Below, piece by piece: positions 35,388-42,478 of a DNA stretch of 42,478 bases. The stretch covers positions 1 to 42,478 of the forward strand of contig DAHXNV010000016.1 of assembly GCA_027365225.1 (NCBI GenBank), written 5' to 3'. The notes under the pieces were generated by a model. It worked only from the letters and a program-made list of their open reading frames with translations, was not told the origin of the DNA and did no database searches. The translations under genes and the position numbers were made by a program. Position 1 is the first letter of the stretch. The number at the start of each line of letters is the position of its first letter. The DNA is from Gammaproteobacteria bacterium. Its GTDB lineage: Bacteria; Pseudomonadota; Gammaproteobacteria; Steroidobacterales; Steroidobacteraceae.

Positions 35388-36962
35388 TCAGTCCTTGTGC
35401 GCGCGCAGGATGGCGAGGTAATTCCTGACCTGTTTCAGTTGCGCGCTGATGCGGGCGCGTTGCACATTGTTCAGGTTCGGCATCGTCAGGGCGATTTCAA
35501 ACTGTTTCGCGGCGAGGGGCAGATTGCCCACGGCGAGCTGGTATTGGCCCATGTCGGAGTAGGCGCCGCCGAGATCGCCGGCGGCGCCGGCGGCCCGCGC
35601 CGTGAGCCGGATCTCGCTCAGCGTCGGCTCCACGACGTTGAATAGACTGTTCAGCATCCGATGTGCCCGCGCATATTTCCCGGCGAGCATCAGCGTCTGG
35701 GCGTAGCGCACGGTGACCGGCACATTGAGGGGAAACAGCCGCTTGGCTTGTGCGAACGTCGCCAGCGCTTGCCTCATGTGGCCCGCCCGCGCCTGAGCTT
35801 GGCCCAGGGCCGAGTAGAGCAGATGCAGCTCGGAATGCTCCTGGAGCAGGCGTGTCAGGATCGGCACGGCGCGCCGGGCTTGATCGTTGCGCATCAGCGC
35901 CAGAGCATACCCGTACTCGGTGCCGATGCTGTGCATGCCCGCGGCGATGCGCCGTGCGTAGTAGCGCTCGACGTGCTGGCCGGGCCGGGCGGTGATGACC
36001 CGTATGCGGGCCTTGATGATGTAATAATCGGGCGAGCTGACGTCGGGTACCGGTGGGTATTGCGCCGCGTGCGCCTCGGAATAGGCGATGCGCGCGGCGG
36101 TCATCGGGTGGCCGATGAGTACCGCGGGAACCCAGGCGCCCTGCAGTCCCTGCAGCCTCATCAGCTTCTCGAACATCTGGGGCATGCCTTCAGGGTCGAA
36201 GCCCGCGGCGGCCATCAGCTCCAGACCGACGCGGTCGGCTTCCTCTTCCACGCTTCGGCTGTAATCGATCTGCTCCTGTTGAGCCAGGCCCTGCGAGGCA
36301 ACCACGCCGCCCGCGATCGCCTGTCCGCCGCCGCCGCCGGCCACGCCGAGCAGAATGGCGGCGAACATGCCCGCGAGCGAATCGATATTGGCGTGCTGGG
36401 CGTTGAGGATCTTGCGCGCGATGTGGTTCTGCACTTCGTGCGCCGTCTCGTGGGCCATCACCGCGGCCAGTTGCGACTCGGTGTCGGTGAAGAGAATCAG
36501 GCCGGAGTTGATGAAGACGAAGTGGCCCAGGGCGGCCTCGGAGTTGACCACCGGCGTATTGATGCACAGGTAGTGAAACGTCGCCGCGCCGAGATGGCTT
36601 TGCGCGGCGAGGCGCCTGCCGATCGAGTTCAGGTACTCTTCGACCTCGGGGTCCTGCAGGAGACGATGCTGCGCGCGCAGCTGCAGCATCATCTCGTAGC
36701 CGATCTGGTACTGCTCGTGGAACGGCAGGGCCGCGGAGGCGGGACTTCCCAGGCCGGGCAGCTGCGACTCGAGCGCCGAGGGCAGATCGGTGGTGAGCGG
36801 GATCGGCGGCAGAGGCGGGGGAGCGGCCGCGGAGGCCGATGGCCGAGGAGCGGCCGCGCTCGGTGTAGGGGCCGCGGGAGAGGGGAGTGCCGCTGCAACG
36901 GCAGCGGGCGCGACCGTTGTGTTCAGGAAGGCGGCCAGCACCATCCATACGATTGCGCGCAT
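35388..36962 (-). CDS. BepA-like periplasmic M48 metalloprotease with TPR-type tail
   Basis: A zinc metalloprotease with chaperone-like repeats (524 residues), like BepA/YfgC, which controls outer-membrane protein and LPS-assembly quality. A signal peptide (MRAIVWMVLAAFLNTTVAPA) is followed by a Pro/Ala-rich linker to about residue 60. The zinc site is His171-Glu-Thr-Ala-His175 (HETAH), with a third ligand Glu in SVEEEADRVGLELM. The C-terminal third has TPR-like repeats (LYSALGQAQARAGHMRQAL). The usual NAFALPGG substrate-edge motif reads NSEAALGH here. GTG 37004 is an alternative start. Confidence 0.9.
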   Translation of the reverse strand: MRAIVWMVLAAFLNTTVAPAAVAAALPSPAAPTPSAAAPRPSASAAAPPPLPPIPLTTDLPSALESQLPGLGSPASAALPFHEQYQIGYEMMLQLRAQHRLLQDPEVEEYLNSIGRRLAAQSHLGAATFHYLCINTPVVNSEAALGHFVFINSGLILFTDTESQLAAVMAHETAHEVQNHIARKILNAQHANIDSLAGMFAAILLGVAGGGGGQAIAGGVVASQGLAQQEQIDYSRSVEEEADRVGLELMAAAGFDPEGMPQMFEKLMRLQGLQGAWVPAVLIGHPMTAARIAYSEAHAAQYPPVPDVSSPDYYIIKARIRVITARPGQHVERYYARRIAAGMHSIGTEYGYALALMRNDQARRAVPILTRLLQEHSELHLLYSALGQAQARAGHMRQALATFAQAKRLFPLNVPVTVRYAQTLMLAGKYARAHRMLNSLFNVVEPTLSEIRLTARAAGAAGDLGGAYSDMGQYQLAVGNLPLAAKQFEIALTMPNLNNVQRARISAQLKQVRNYLAILRAHKD

Positions 36963-37212
36963 GCAGGTTGGACCTGAGGCGGCCGCAGTCGGTTTCCTTG
37001 TCACAAGAGAAACTTGCCCATCGTGTCACGCGCCCGGAGACGCAGTGTACCCGATCCGCTTGGCGCGGTGAGCCCGGGCAGTGGACGCCGCGCGCCAATG
37101 GCGCCGGGCCGCGCCTGCGCGGGCAGAGCGCCACCAGCAGGAGCGGCAGCTGCGCGATTTGCGACAGGTGCGCCGCGCGCGGCAGTGCGTATCGGTCAGT
37201 TCGGAATGACGA

Positions 37213-38628
37213 TCAGAGCGCGTCCGAGGCGAAATCCGCCAGGCGCGAGCGCTCGCCGCGGACCAGCGTGACGTGGCCCGCGTGCGGCCAGGCGCGAAAG
37301 CGGTTCACCACGTACGTCAGCCCGGAGGTCGTCTCGGTCAGATACGGGGTGTCGATCTGCGCGACATTGCCGAGACAGGCGAGCTTGGTTCCCGGGCCGG
37401 CCCGGGTGACCAGGGCCTTCATCTGTTTGGGGGTGAGGTTCTGTGCCTCATCCAGGATCAGGAAGCGGTTGAGAAAGGTGCGCCCGCGCATGAAATTGAG
37501 CGAGCGGATCTTGATGCGGTTGCGCAGCAGGTCCTGGGTGGCGGCCCGGCCCCAATTGCCGCCTTCCTGCCCGCCGGTGAGCACCTCCAGGTTGTCCATC
37601 AACGCCCCCATCCACGGCTCCATTTTCTCCTCCTCGGTGCCGGGCAGGAAGCCGATATCCTCGCCGATCGGGATGGTGAGGCGAGTCATGATGATCTCGG
37701 CGAAGCGGTTGCTCTCCAGCGTCTGCATCAGTCCGGCCGCCAGCGTCAGTAGAGTCTTGCCCGTGCCGGCCGGCCCGAGTATCGTGACGAAGTCGATCTG
37801 CGGATCCATCAGCAGATTCAGGGCGAAGTTCTGCTCGCGGTTGCGCGCGGTGATTCCCCAGATTCCGTGGCGCTCGTTGCGATGATCGCGCAACAGCTCG
37901 ATCACCGCCCGGCCGTTCTCGATGCGCCGGACGATGCCCTCGATGCCCTGCTCGACGCTCTGATATACGCCCTGGTTGATCTGCCACTGCTCGACTTCGG
38001 GGCCGGAAATCTCGTAGAACGTGCGCTCGCCTTCCTTCCACGAGCGCATTCCCTGGCCATGGCGCTCCCAGAAGTCCGCCGGCAGCTCGGACATGCCGCC
38101 GAACAGCACGTCGGAATCCTCCAGAGTCTTGTCGCTGTAATAGTCCTCGACGTGCACGCCGAGCACGGCGGCCTTGATGCGCAGGTTGATGTCCTTGGAC
38201 ACCAGAATCACTTTCGTGTCCGCACGCTCGCGCTGCAGCGTCAACGTCTGGGCCAGGATGGCGTTGTCGTTCCCGCCGGCCGGCAGAACCGGCGCCACGG
38301 CGGGAAATCGTGTCTGGAAGTAGAGTCGCCCGGAACAGGGCGGCTTGCCGTGATTGCCGGTGAAGCTCGCGGGCAGCGGCAGGCCCCGATCGATCTGCTC
38401 CTTGGTGGCCCCACGCATCATGTCATCGAGGAACCGGCTCACTTGGCGCACGTTGCGCGAGGCTTCGGACATGCCTTTCTTGTGCGAGTCGAGTTCCTCG
38501 AGCACGATCATGGGCAGATAGACATCGTGCTCTTCGAAGCGAAAGATGCAGGCCGGATCATGCATCAACACGTTGGTGTCGAGCACGAATATGCGCCGCT
38601 CGCCGCGCGCCTTGGGCCTCTTCGGCAT
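37213..38628 (-). CDS. PIN-domain - PhoH-type ATPase (PhoH2 family)
   Basis: A two-domain protein (471 residues) expected to act as an RNA helicase/endoribonuclease. The PIN domain (about 10-150) shows acidic residues in FVLDTNVLMHDP, LEELDSHKKG, NDNAILAQTL and SKDINLRIKA. The PhoH P-loop domain (about 225-460) has Walker A GPAGTGKTLL and Walker B FLILDEAQNLTPKQMKAL. In PhoH2 pairs the PIN part is an RNase. The ATG at 38628 lacks a clear ribosome site; a TTG at 38700 would overlap the bcp gene. The order with bcp, gcvR-like and dapA is a syntenic core block. Confidence 0.92.
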   Translation of the reverse strand: MPKRPKARGERRIFVLDTNVLMHDPACIFRFEEHDVYLPMIVLEELDSHKKGMSEASRNVRQVSRFLDDMMRGATKEQIDRGLPLPASFTGNHGKPPCSGRLYFQTRFPAVAPVLPAGGNDNAILAQTLTLQRERADTKVILVSKDINLRIKAAVLGVHVEDYYSDKTLEDSDVLFGGMSELPADFWERHGQGMRSWKEGERTFYEISGPEVEQWQINQGVYQSVEQGIEGIVRRIENGRAVIELLRDHRNERHGIWGITARNREQNFALNLLMDPQIDFVTILGPAGTGKTLLTLAAGLMQTLESNRFAEIIMTRLTIPIGEDIGFLPGTEEEKMEPWMGALMDNLEVLTGGQEGGNWGRAATQDLLRNRIKIRSLNFMRGRTFLNRFLILDEAQNLTPKQMKALVTRAGPGTKLACLGNVAQIDTPYLTETTSGLTYVVNRFRAWPHAGHVTLVRGERSRLADFASDAL

Positions 38629-38677
38629 TGGTTGCGTGTCGATCGCGACGTGAGCGGCCGGACCCGAGGCCGTCGGT

Positions 38678-39145
38678 TCAGAGCGCGCGGGCTGCTTCAA
38701 GCACCTGCTCCACGTGTCCGGGAACCTTCACCTTGCGCCATTCGTGGCGCAGCACGCCGCGCTTGTCGATCAGGAAGGTGCTGCGCTCGATCCCGAAGTA
38801 CTTGCGCCCGTACAAGCTCTTCTCGCGGATGACGTCGAACAGCCCGCAGACCCGCTCGTCGGCATCGCTCAGCAGCTCGAAGGGCAGGCGTTGCTGACTC
38901 TTGAACTTCTCGTGCGCGGCGAGGCTGTCGCGCGAGATGCCGACCACGCGCGCGCCGGCCGCGAGGAACGCGGCGTGCCGGTCGCGAAAGTCCTGCGCCT
39001 CGCGTGTGCACCCGGAGGTCATGTCCTTGGGATAAAAGTAGATGACGAGCGCCTTGCCGGCGGCGGCCTTGAGGCTGAAGGTCTCGCCGCCGGTCGAAGG
39101 GAGGGAGAAATCGGGGACTTTGGTCCCGAGCGCGACTTTGGGCAT
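38678..39145 (-). CDS. bcp: Thiol peroxidase of the Bcp/PrxQ family
   Basis: A cytosolic peroxiredoxin (155 residues) reducing hydrogen and organic peroxides. The peroxidatic Cys46 is in YFYPKDMTSGCTREAQDFRD. The resolving cysteine found five residues later in E. coli Bcp is replaced by Gln51; the only other cysteine is Cys100 (DERVCGLF), so this is a 1-Cys enzyme or uses Cys100. The ATG starts 1 bp after the stop of the GcvR-like gene, implying cotranscription. Confidence 0.93.
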   Translation of the reverse strand: MPKVALGTKVPDFSLPSTGGETFSLKAAAGKALVIYFYPKDMTSGCTREAQDFRDRHAAFLAAGARVVGISRDSLAAHEKFKSQQRLPFELLSDADERVCGLFDVIREKSLYGRKYFGIERSTFLIDKRGVLRHEWRKVKVPGHVEQVLEAARAL

Positions 39146-39146
39146 T

Positions 39147-39677
39147 CTAGGATTTCACCGGTTCGAGAATGGCGTCAAGATTGAGCGAATCGCAGTAATC
39201 CATGAACTCTTCGCGCAGGTGGGCCACCGGGATGCGGCTCGGGACGTTCACGATCATCTGGACGGAGAACATCGGCGCGCCGGTGTGGGCGGCCGGATAG
39301 CTGCGCGTGGACACCTCCGCGATGTCGATGTCACGGCTGGCGAAGAAGCCGGACAAGCCGGAAACGATCCCGCTCTGATCGAGGCTGACCACGTCGATCG
39401 AGTACGGCAGCATGTCGGTGCGGGAGGGGCGCAGCTCGGTGCGTTTCAATTGCACGTTGAACGTGCCATTGCCCGACAAGCGCGCCAACTCGGATTCGAG
39501 TTTGGCAAGGGCATGCCAGTTGCCCGACACGAGCAGGAGCATCGCGAATTCGGTTCCCAGGGCCGCCATGCGGCTCTCGGTGATGTTGCCCCCGCAGTCA
39601 CTGATCACCCGGGTCAGCTCGTGGACCATCCCCGTCCTGTCGCTACCGATCGCCGAAACGGCCAGGTGCTGCTTCAT
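39147..39677 (-). CDS. GcvR-like double-ACT regulatory protein
   Basis: A 176-residue protein with two ACT domains, resembling the glycine-cleavage repressor accessory protein GcvR. The first ACT domain is KQHLAVSAIGSDRTGMVHEL and TRVISDCGGNITESRMAALG; the second is YSIDVVSLDQSGIVSGLSGF followed by FASRDIDIAEVST. There is no DNA-binding domain; GcvR acts by binding GcvA in the presence of glycine. The ATG at 39677 fits the family N-terminus. It is divergent from dapA, an arrangement common in gammaproteobacteria. Confidence 0.87.
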   Translation of the reverse strand: MKQHLAVSAIGSDRTGMVHELTRVISDCGGNITESRMAALGTEFAMLLLVSGNWHALAKLESELARLSGNGTFNVQLKRTELRPSRTDMLPYSIDVVSLDQSGIVSGLSGFFASRDIDIAEVSTRSYPAAHTGAPMFSVQMIVNVPSRIPVAHLREEFMDYCDSLNLDAILEPVKS

Positions 39678-39905
39678 CGTATGTATCGCGCGGGCATTGC
39701 TGTGCTCGGGACGAAGAGTGTACCGGGAGAGTACCGTGCTGGCGACCGCCGCATCGGGTCGGGCGCCTCGGTGCGCAAGGCGTCCGGGGCGCCTCGCAAT
39801 CGGCTCGATAGCGGATATACTTCCAGGTGCTCCAAGCCCGTTCCCGCAGTCCCACGATCGAAGATCCTCTTGAGCCCGCTTATCCCCCCTGCGACAGACA
39901 GTCGC

Positions 39906-40796
39906 GTGATCGCCGCGGTGGCCACCGGAAGCCTGGTCGCCATCGTAACGCCCATGAGTGCCGATGGAACGGTTGATTTCTCCGCATGGAAGGGGTTGAT
40001 CGACTGGCACATCGAAAGCGGTACCCGCGCTGTCGTGGTCGGCGGCACGACGGGTGAATCGCCCACCTTATCGGAATCGGAGCTGCGCGAGCTGACGGAG
40101 CGGGCCTGTGAGGCCGCATCCGGCCGCATCGCGATCATCGCCGGGGCGGGCTCGAGCAGTACCGCTGTCACCGTGGCGCGGGTTCAATGGCTCTCGGGGC
40201 TGCCTATCGATGCGCTTCTGGTGGTGACGCCCGCGTACAACCGGCCGACGCAGGAGGGGCTGTACAGGCACTTCGCCGCCGTCGCCGAGGCGGCGGACAA
40301 ACCGCTGATTCTCTACAATGTTCCCGCCCGCACCGCCGTGGACATGCTGCCCGAGACAACTGGGCGGCTCGCGCAACTGCCGGGCGTCGTGGCGATCAAG
40401 GAGGCTGTGCCCGGTGCCGAGCGGGTGCGGCGACTGCTGGCCAGCAGCCCCGCCGGATTTGTCGTTCTGAGCGGTGATGATGCCACCGCGCAGGAAGCCA
40501 TCGTTGCGGGCGCCCGGGGTGTCGTTTCGGTGACCGCCAATGTCGCCCCCGGGGCGATGGCCGAGATGGTCGCAGCGGCGCTTGCGGGGGATGGCCCGAG
40601 GGCCGCCGAGCTGGATGCCCCGCTGCAAAGATTGCATCGCGCGCTGTTTCTCGAGGCCAATCCGATCCCGGTCAAATGGGCGCTGGCCGAGCTCGGCCGC
40701 ATCGGGCGCGGGATTCGGCTGCCGCTGACTGAGCTGTCGGAAGCCTATCGGCCGCAAGTGCGAGCGGCGCTGCAAGAGGCGGGGCTGATGGCCTGA
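39906..40796 (+). CDS. dapA: 4-hydroxy-tetrahydrodipicolinate synthase
   Basis: Condenses pyruvate with aspartate semialdehyde in lysine/diaminopimelate synthesis (296 residues from the GTG). Family motifs are GSLVAIVTPM, GGTTGESPTLSESE, VVTPAYNRPTQEGLYRHF and ILYNVPARTAVDM, with the Schiff-base Lys in VVAIKEAV and GVVSVTANVAP. The start is uncertain: GTG 39906 (or 39918) gives the normal length, while TTG 39870 has GAAGA upstream and would add 12 residues. It is divergent from the GcvR-like gene. Confidence 0.93.
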   Translation: MIAAVATGSLVAIVTPMSADGTVDFSAWKGLIDWHIESGTRAVVVGGTTGESPTLSESELRELTERACEAASGRIAIIAGAGSSSTAVTVARVQWLSGLPIDALLVVTPAYNRPTQEGLYRHFAAVAEAADKPLILYNVPARTAVDMLPETTGRLAQLPGVVAIKEAVPGAERVRRLLASSPAGFVVLSGDDATAQEAIVAGARGVVSVTANVAPGAMAEMVAAALAGDGPRAAELDAPLQRLHRALFLEANPIPVKWALAELGRIGRGIRLPLTELSEAYRPQVRAALQEAGLMA

Positions 40797-41196
40797 GCCG
40801 CGGCGGGTCGGAGAGGACGGCGAGGATCTGTTGCATGATCCCTGGAATCTTGTGTATGGTTGACGGCTCGTATCGGCGAGACGGCTCGTTGAGCGCTCGG
40901 TCGTGCGGGGGAGTCGATCCTGCGGCACCAGACGAGCAGCGCTGTGCGCAATCCATGCGGAACCTGCGGCGCTGGAACAGGTCCGTGATGAGGCGCGAGA
41001 CGATGCTCAAACCGCGCATGCCTGGGCCGGGTTTTGCGGCTCCCCTTCCGAGGGCTGCGCTTGCAGCGTGAGCGCTGCTCGGCTTGGGGGCTGCGGGACC
41101 CTCCCGCGGATCGCCATCACTACTGTTCAGGTGGCGTCTTGGAGATGCATTCCGATTCCGCCGGATCGGGTTTTTATGGATTGAGGAACGGCATTG
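40797..41196. other. Gene-free stretch between dapA and the lipoprotein gene
   Basis: No gene is supported on either strand. It contains a small perfect hairpin GCAGCG-TGAG-CGCTGC at 41063-41078 with no T-tract. Promoter elements for the lipoprotein gene are not obvious. Confidence 0.4.
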
Positions 41197-41514
41197 ATGC
41201 GATCGTCAGCGAGGAATTCGTTCGTGAAGTTCAGAGCTGCGTGGGTTCTAGCCGCCGTTGTGCCGGTGCTGTCGGGCTGTCAGACCTGGCGTGCCATCAC
41301 CGCGAGGTCATGCACCAAGCCGCGGCATTACACGTTGGCCCGCACCATTCCACCGCTGAAGATCCCGATTGGCCTCGATGCGCCGGATACCCGTAACTCG
41401 CTGGTGGTGCCGTCACTGAAAGGGCCGACACCGCCGCCGCCGGCTGGGCGGCCTTGCCTGGACGCGCCGCCTTCGTACCTCGTGGCGCACGCTCAGCCCA
41501 GCCCGCGGGACTGA
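41197..41514 (+). CDS. Short BamC-like lipoprotein
   Basis: A 105-residue predicted lipoprotein. A lipoprotein signal peptide (VKFRAAWVLAAVVPVLSGC) is seen with lipobox LSGC. The next part, YTLARTIPPLKIPIGLDAPD followed by TRNSLVVPSL, resembles the start of mature BamC (NlpB), in which a similar tract lies along BamD. The two helix-grip domains of BamC are absent; the tail is Pro-rich. BamC is often encoded directly after dapA, which fits this position. The ATG at 41197 has GAGGA 9 nt upstream; TTG 41194 is adjacent. It may be a shortened BamC retaining only its BamD-binding arm; a coincidental similarity cannot be excluded. Confidence 0.65.
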   Translation: MRSSARNSFVKFRAAWVLAAVVPVLSGCQTWRAITARSCTKPRHYTLARTIPPLKIPIGLDAPDTRNSLVVPSLKGPTPPPPAGRPCLDAPPSYLVAHAQPSPRD

Positions 41515-41733
41515 GCGGCGCGCGAATCGGGCGGTCCACCTGCGGGTGCCGGTCCCATCGCGTATCATTCCCGATCCGCTACGGGTCGCTTGTGAGGCAC
41601 CGAGCAGAGGGCAGGCGTGAGCGCGGTGTCTTGCTCGAGCGCGCGGAAGGCGTGCACGTTCGGTACGCGAACGACCCTGCAGGCAAGCAGGAGCGGGGTG
41701 CACGTCCAGGGACGCATACGAGGTTTGGTGCGT

Positions 41734-41827
<94 letters not shown>

Positions 41828-41901
41828 ATCGAAGATCCCTTGTGAATCAATAGGGTGGGTTCGGACCCCCGAACATGGAAAAGCGGGTTCGACAGTCCAT
41901 T

Positions 41902-41948
41902 TCCCCGGCGGGGGATGCGACTTGGGCGGGCCCCGCGCCGGTGCGGGG
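41902..41948 (+). terminator. Two GC-rich hairpins downstream of tRNA-Ser
   Basis: TCCCC-GGCG-GGGGA (41902-41915) and CCCCGC-GCCGGT-GCGGGG (41931-41948) lie 77-123 bp past the tRNA. Neither has a T-run, but they could end or process the tRNA transcript, and they lie at the 3' side of the convergent partial gene as well. Confidence 0.35.
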
Positions 41949-41986
41949 ATGACCAGGACGCGCGGCAAGCTCCGGTATGCCGGAGG

Positions 41987-42478
41987 TCAGCATGTTCCCG
42001 TCGGTAGCACCCACCCGCCGGGCGGCTGACCGCGGGGCGCAGAATACGTCCAGCAGTAGCCGAGTCCTCGACGCACGCGAAGGCGGCGCCAGCCGGCCTC
42101 ATTGCACCCAATGAAACGGTCTGGCCCGCCGAGCTGGGCATTGGCGGCATCCAGCGCATGCGTGTCGCGTCCCTGCCGACTCTCCGCCCATGCGAGGGTG
42201 CCGTGATGTCCGTCCAGCGCGTAGAGATAGCCGCCCGCGGCACCGAGCACGGTGAGCACCACGGAACCCGTCGCGGTGATCCACATGGCGCGCACCGGCG
42301 GGTCTGCTGCCCGCGGCGTGGAGCTGGCGGCTTCTCGCCGCTCGGCAGGAGCCCCTGCGCAGCAGACCCGAGGCAGGAAAGCTCGTGCCGCGTCGTCTAT
42401 TGGAAGGGCCAGAAACTCGCGACTACCGCGATGCGGTTTAGTCCAATACCGCCCTTCACGCCACGCCGAGAACCACTG
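41987..42478 (-). CDS. Unknown single-pass membrane protein, N-terminus beyond the right edge
   Basis: The minus-strand frame is open from the right edge of the window to a stop at 41987 (163 codons). The visible part begins QWFSAWREGRYWTKPHRGSR, then has a hydrophobic helix (ITATGSVVLTVLGAAGGYLY), then a polar segment with two cysteines (FIGCNEAGWRRL; GYCWTYSA). If the gene starts inside the window, candidates are GTG 42295 or ATG 42286, neither with a good ribosome site; the continuous open frame makes a start further right more likely. I do not recognise the family. Adjacent to a tRNA, it could be accessory DNA. Confidence 0.4.
   Translation of the reverse strand, partial: QWFSAWREGRYWTKPHRGSREFLALPIDDAARAFLPRVCCAGAPAERREAASSTPRAADPPVRAMWITATGSVVLTVLGAAGGYLYALDGHHGTLAWAESRQGRDTHALDAANAQLGGPDRFIGCNEAGWRRLRVRRGLGYCWTYSAPRGQPPGGWVLPTGTC

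Noticed and set aside
40835-41071. Possible small protein between dapA and the lipoprotein
   Set aside because: Arg/Gly-rich chance composition, no convincing ribosome site, and competing frames on both strands.

Overview
The window is a GC-rich chromosomal segment of a Gram-negative bacterium. A tripartite RND efflux system, a complete retrograde lipid transport (Mla) set, lipoproteins with lipoboxes and a BepA-like periplasmic protease all imply an outer membrane. The order dapA / gcvR-like / bcp / PIN-PhoH, the SufB-C-D-S-U-T operon with an Rrf2 regulator, and a Stenotrophomonas-type peptide amidase suggest a gammaproteobacterium near Xanthomonadales/Nevskiales. This placement is inferred from gene content only. 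No CRISPR array, prophage or obvious defence island was found.

Layout, left to right. (1) 1-490: the 3' part of an IS200-type insertion sequence with its right-end hairpin, then about 490 bp of gene-poor DNA. (2) 984-2513: a dienelactone-hydrolase-like enzyme, a small conserved coiled-coil protein with a striking 26-bp palindrome at its promoter, and a small GNAT protein. (3) 2793-5999: an unrecognised secreted protein and a DedA-PAP2-LssY membrane fusion. (4) 6012-11661: TolC-like, adaptor and RND pump genes in a translationally coupled operon. (5) 11665-13181, minus strand: a membrane-anchored HDOD protein and a 90-residue membrane/coiled-coil protein. (6) 13635-14648: UDP-glucuronate 4-epimerase. 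(7) 14797-21762: a sugar-acid catabolic locus with SMP-30 lactonase, KDGal kinase, KDPGal aldolase, sugar:H+ symporter, a convergent IlvD/Edd dehydratase and a divergent FCD-type GntR regulator. Together these fit a De Ley-Doudoroff (galactose/galactonate) route in which a xylonate-dehydratase-like enzyme would replace the usual enolase-type galactonate dehydratase. (8) 21804-23517: a 31-codon EAL-domain remnant and a secreted peptide-amidase-like enzyme.

(9) 23620-30195, minus strand: an eight-gene SUF operon (regulator, sufB, C, D, S, U, T, Rieske ferredoxin). Most junctions overlap or nearly touch, and a good sigma70 promoter is overlapped by an IscR-type-1-like inverted repeat, pointing to Fe-S-dependent autoregulation. 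(10) 30364-34539: class I fructose-bisphosphate aldolase followed by mlaF-E-D-C-B, with mlaA convergent on the other strand. (11) 35388-40796: a BepA-like M48 protease, PIN-PhoH, Bcp peroxiredoxin and a GcvR-like ACT protein on the minus strand, then divergent dapA. (12) 41197-42478: a short BamC-like lipoprotein, tRNA-Ser(GGA), and the 3' part of an unknown membrane protein that runs off the right edge.

Most of the window is ordinary core metabolism and envelope biology. The points most worth a second look are the altered proton-relay residues of the RND pump, the apparently inactive PAP2 module in the DedA fusion, the XylD-like dehydratase in a galactonate context, the 26-bp palindromic operator, the Suf promoter/operator, and the truncated BamC-like lipoprotein beside dapA.
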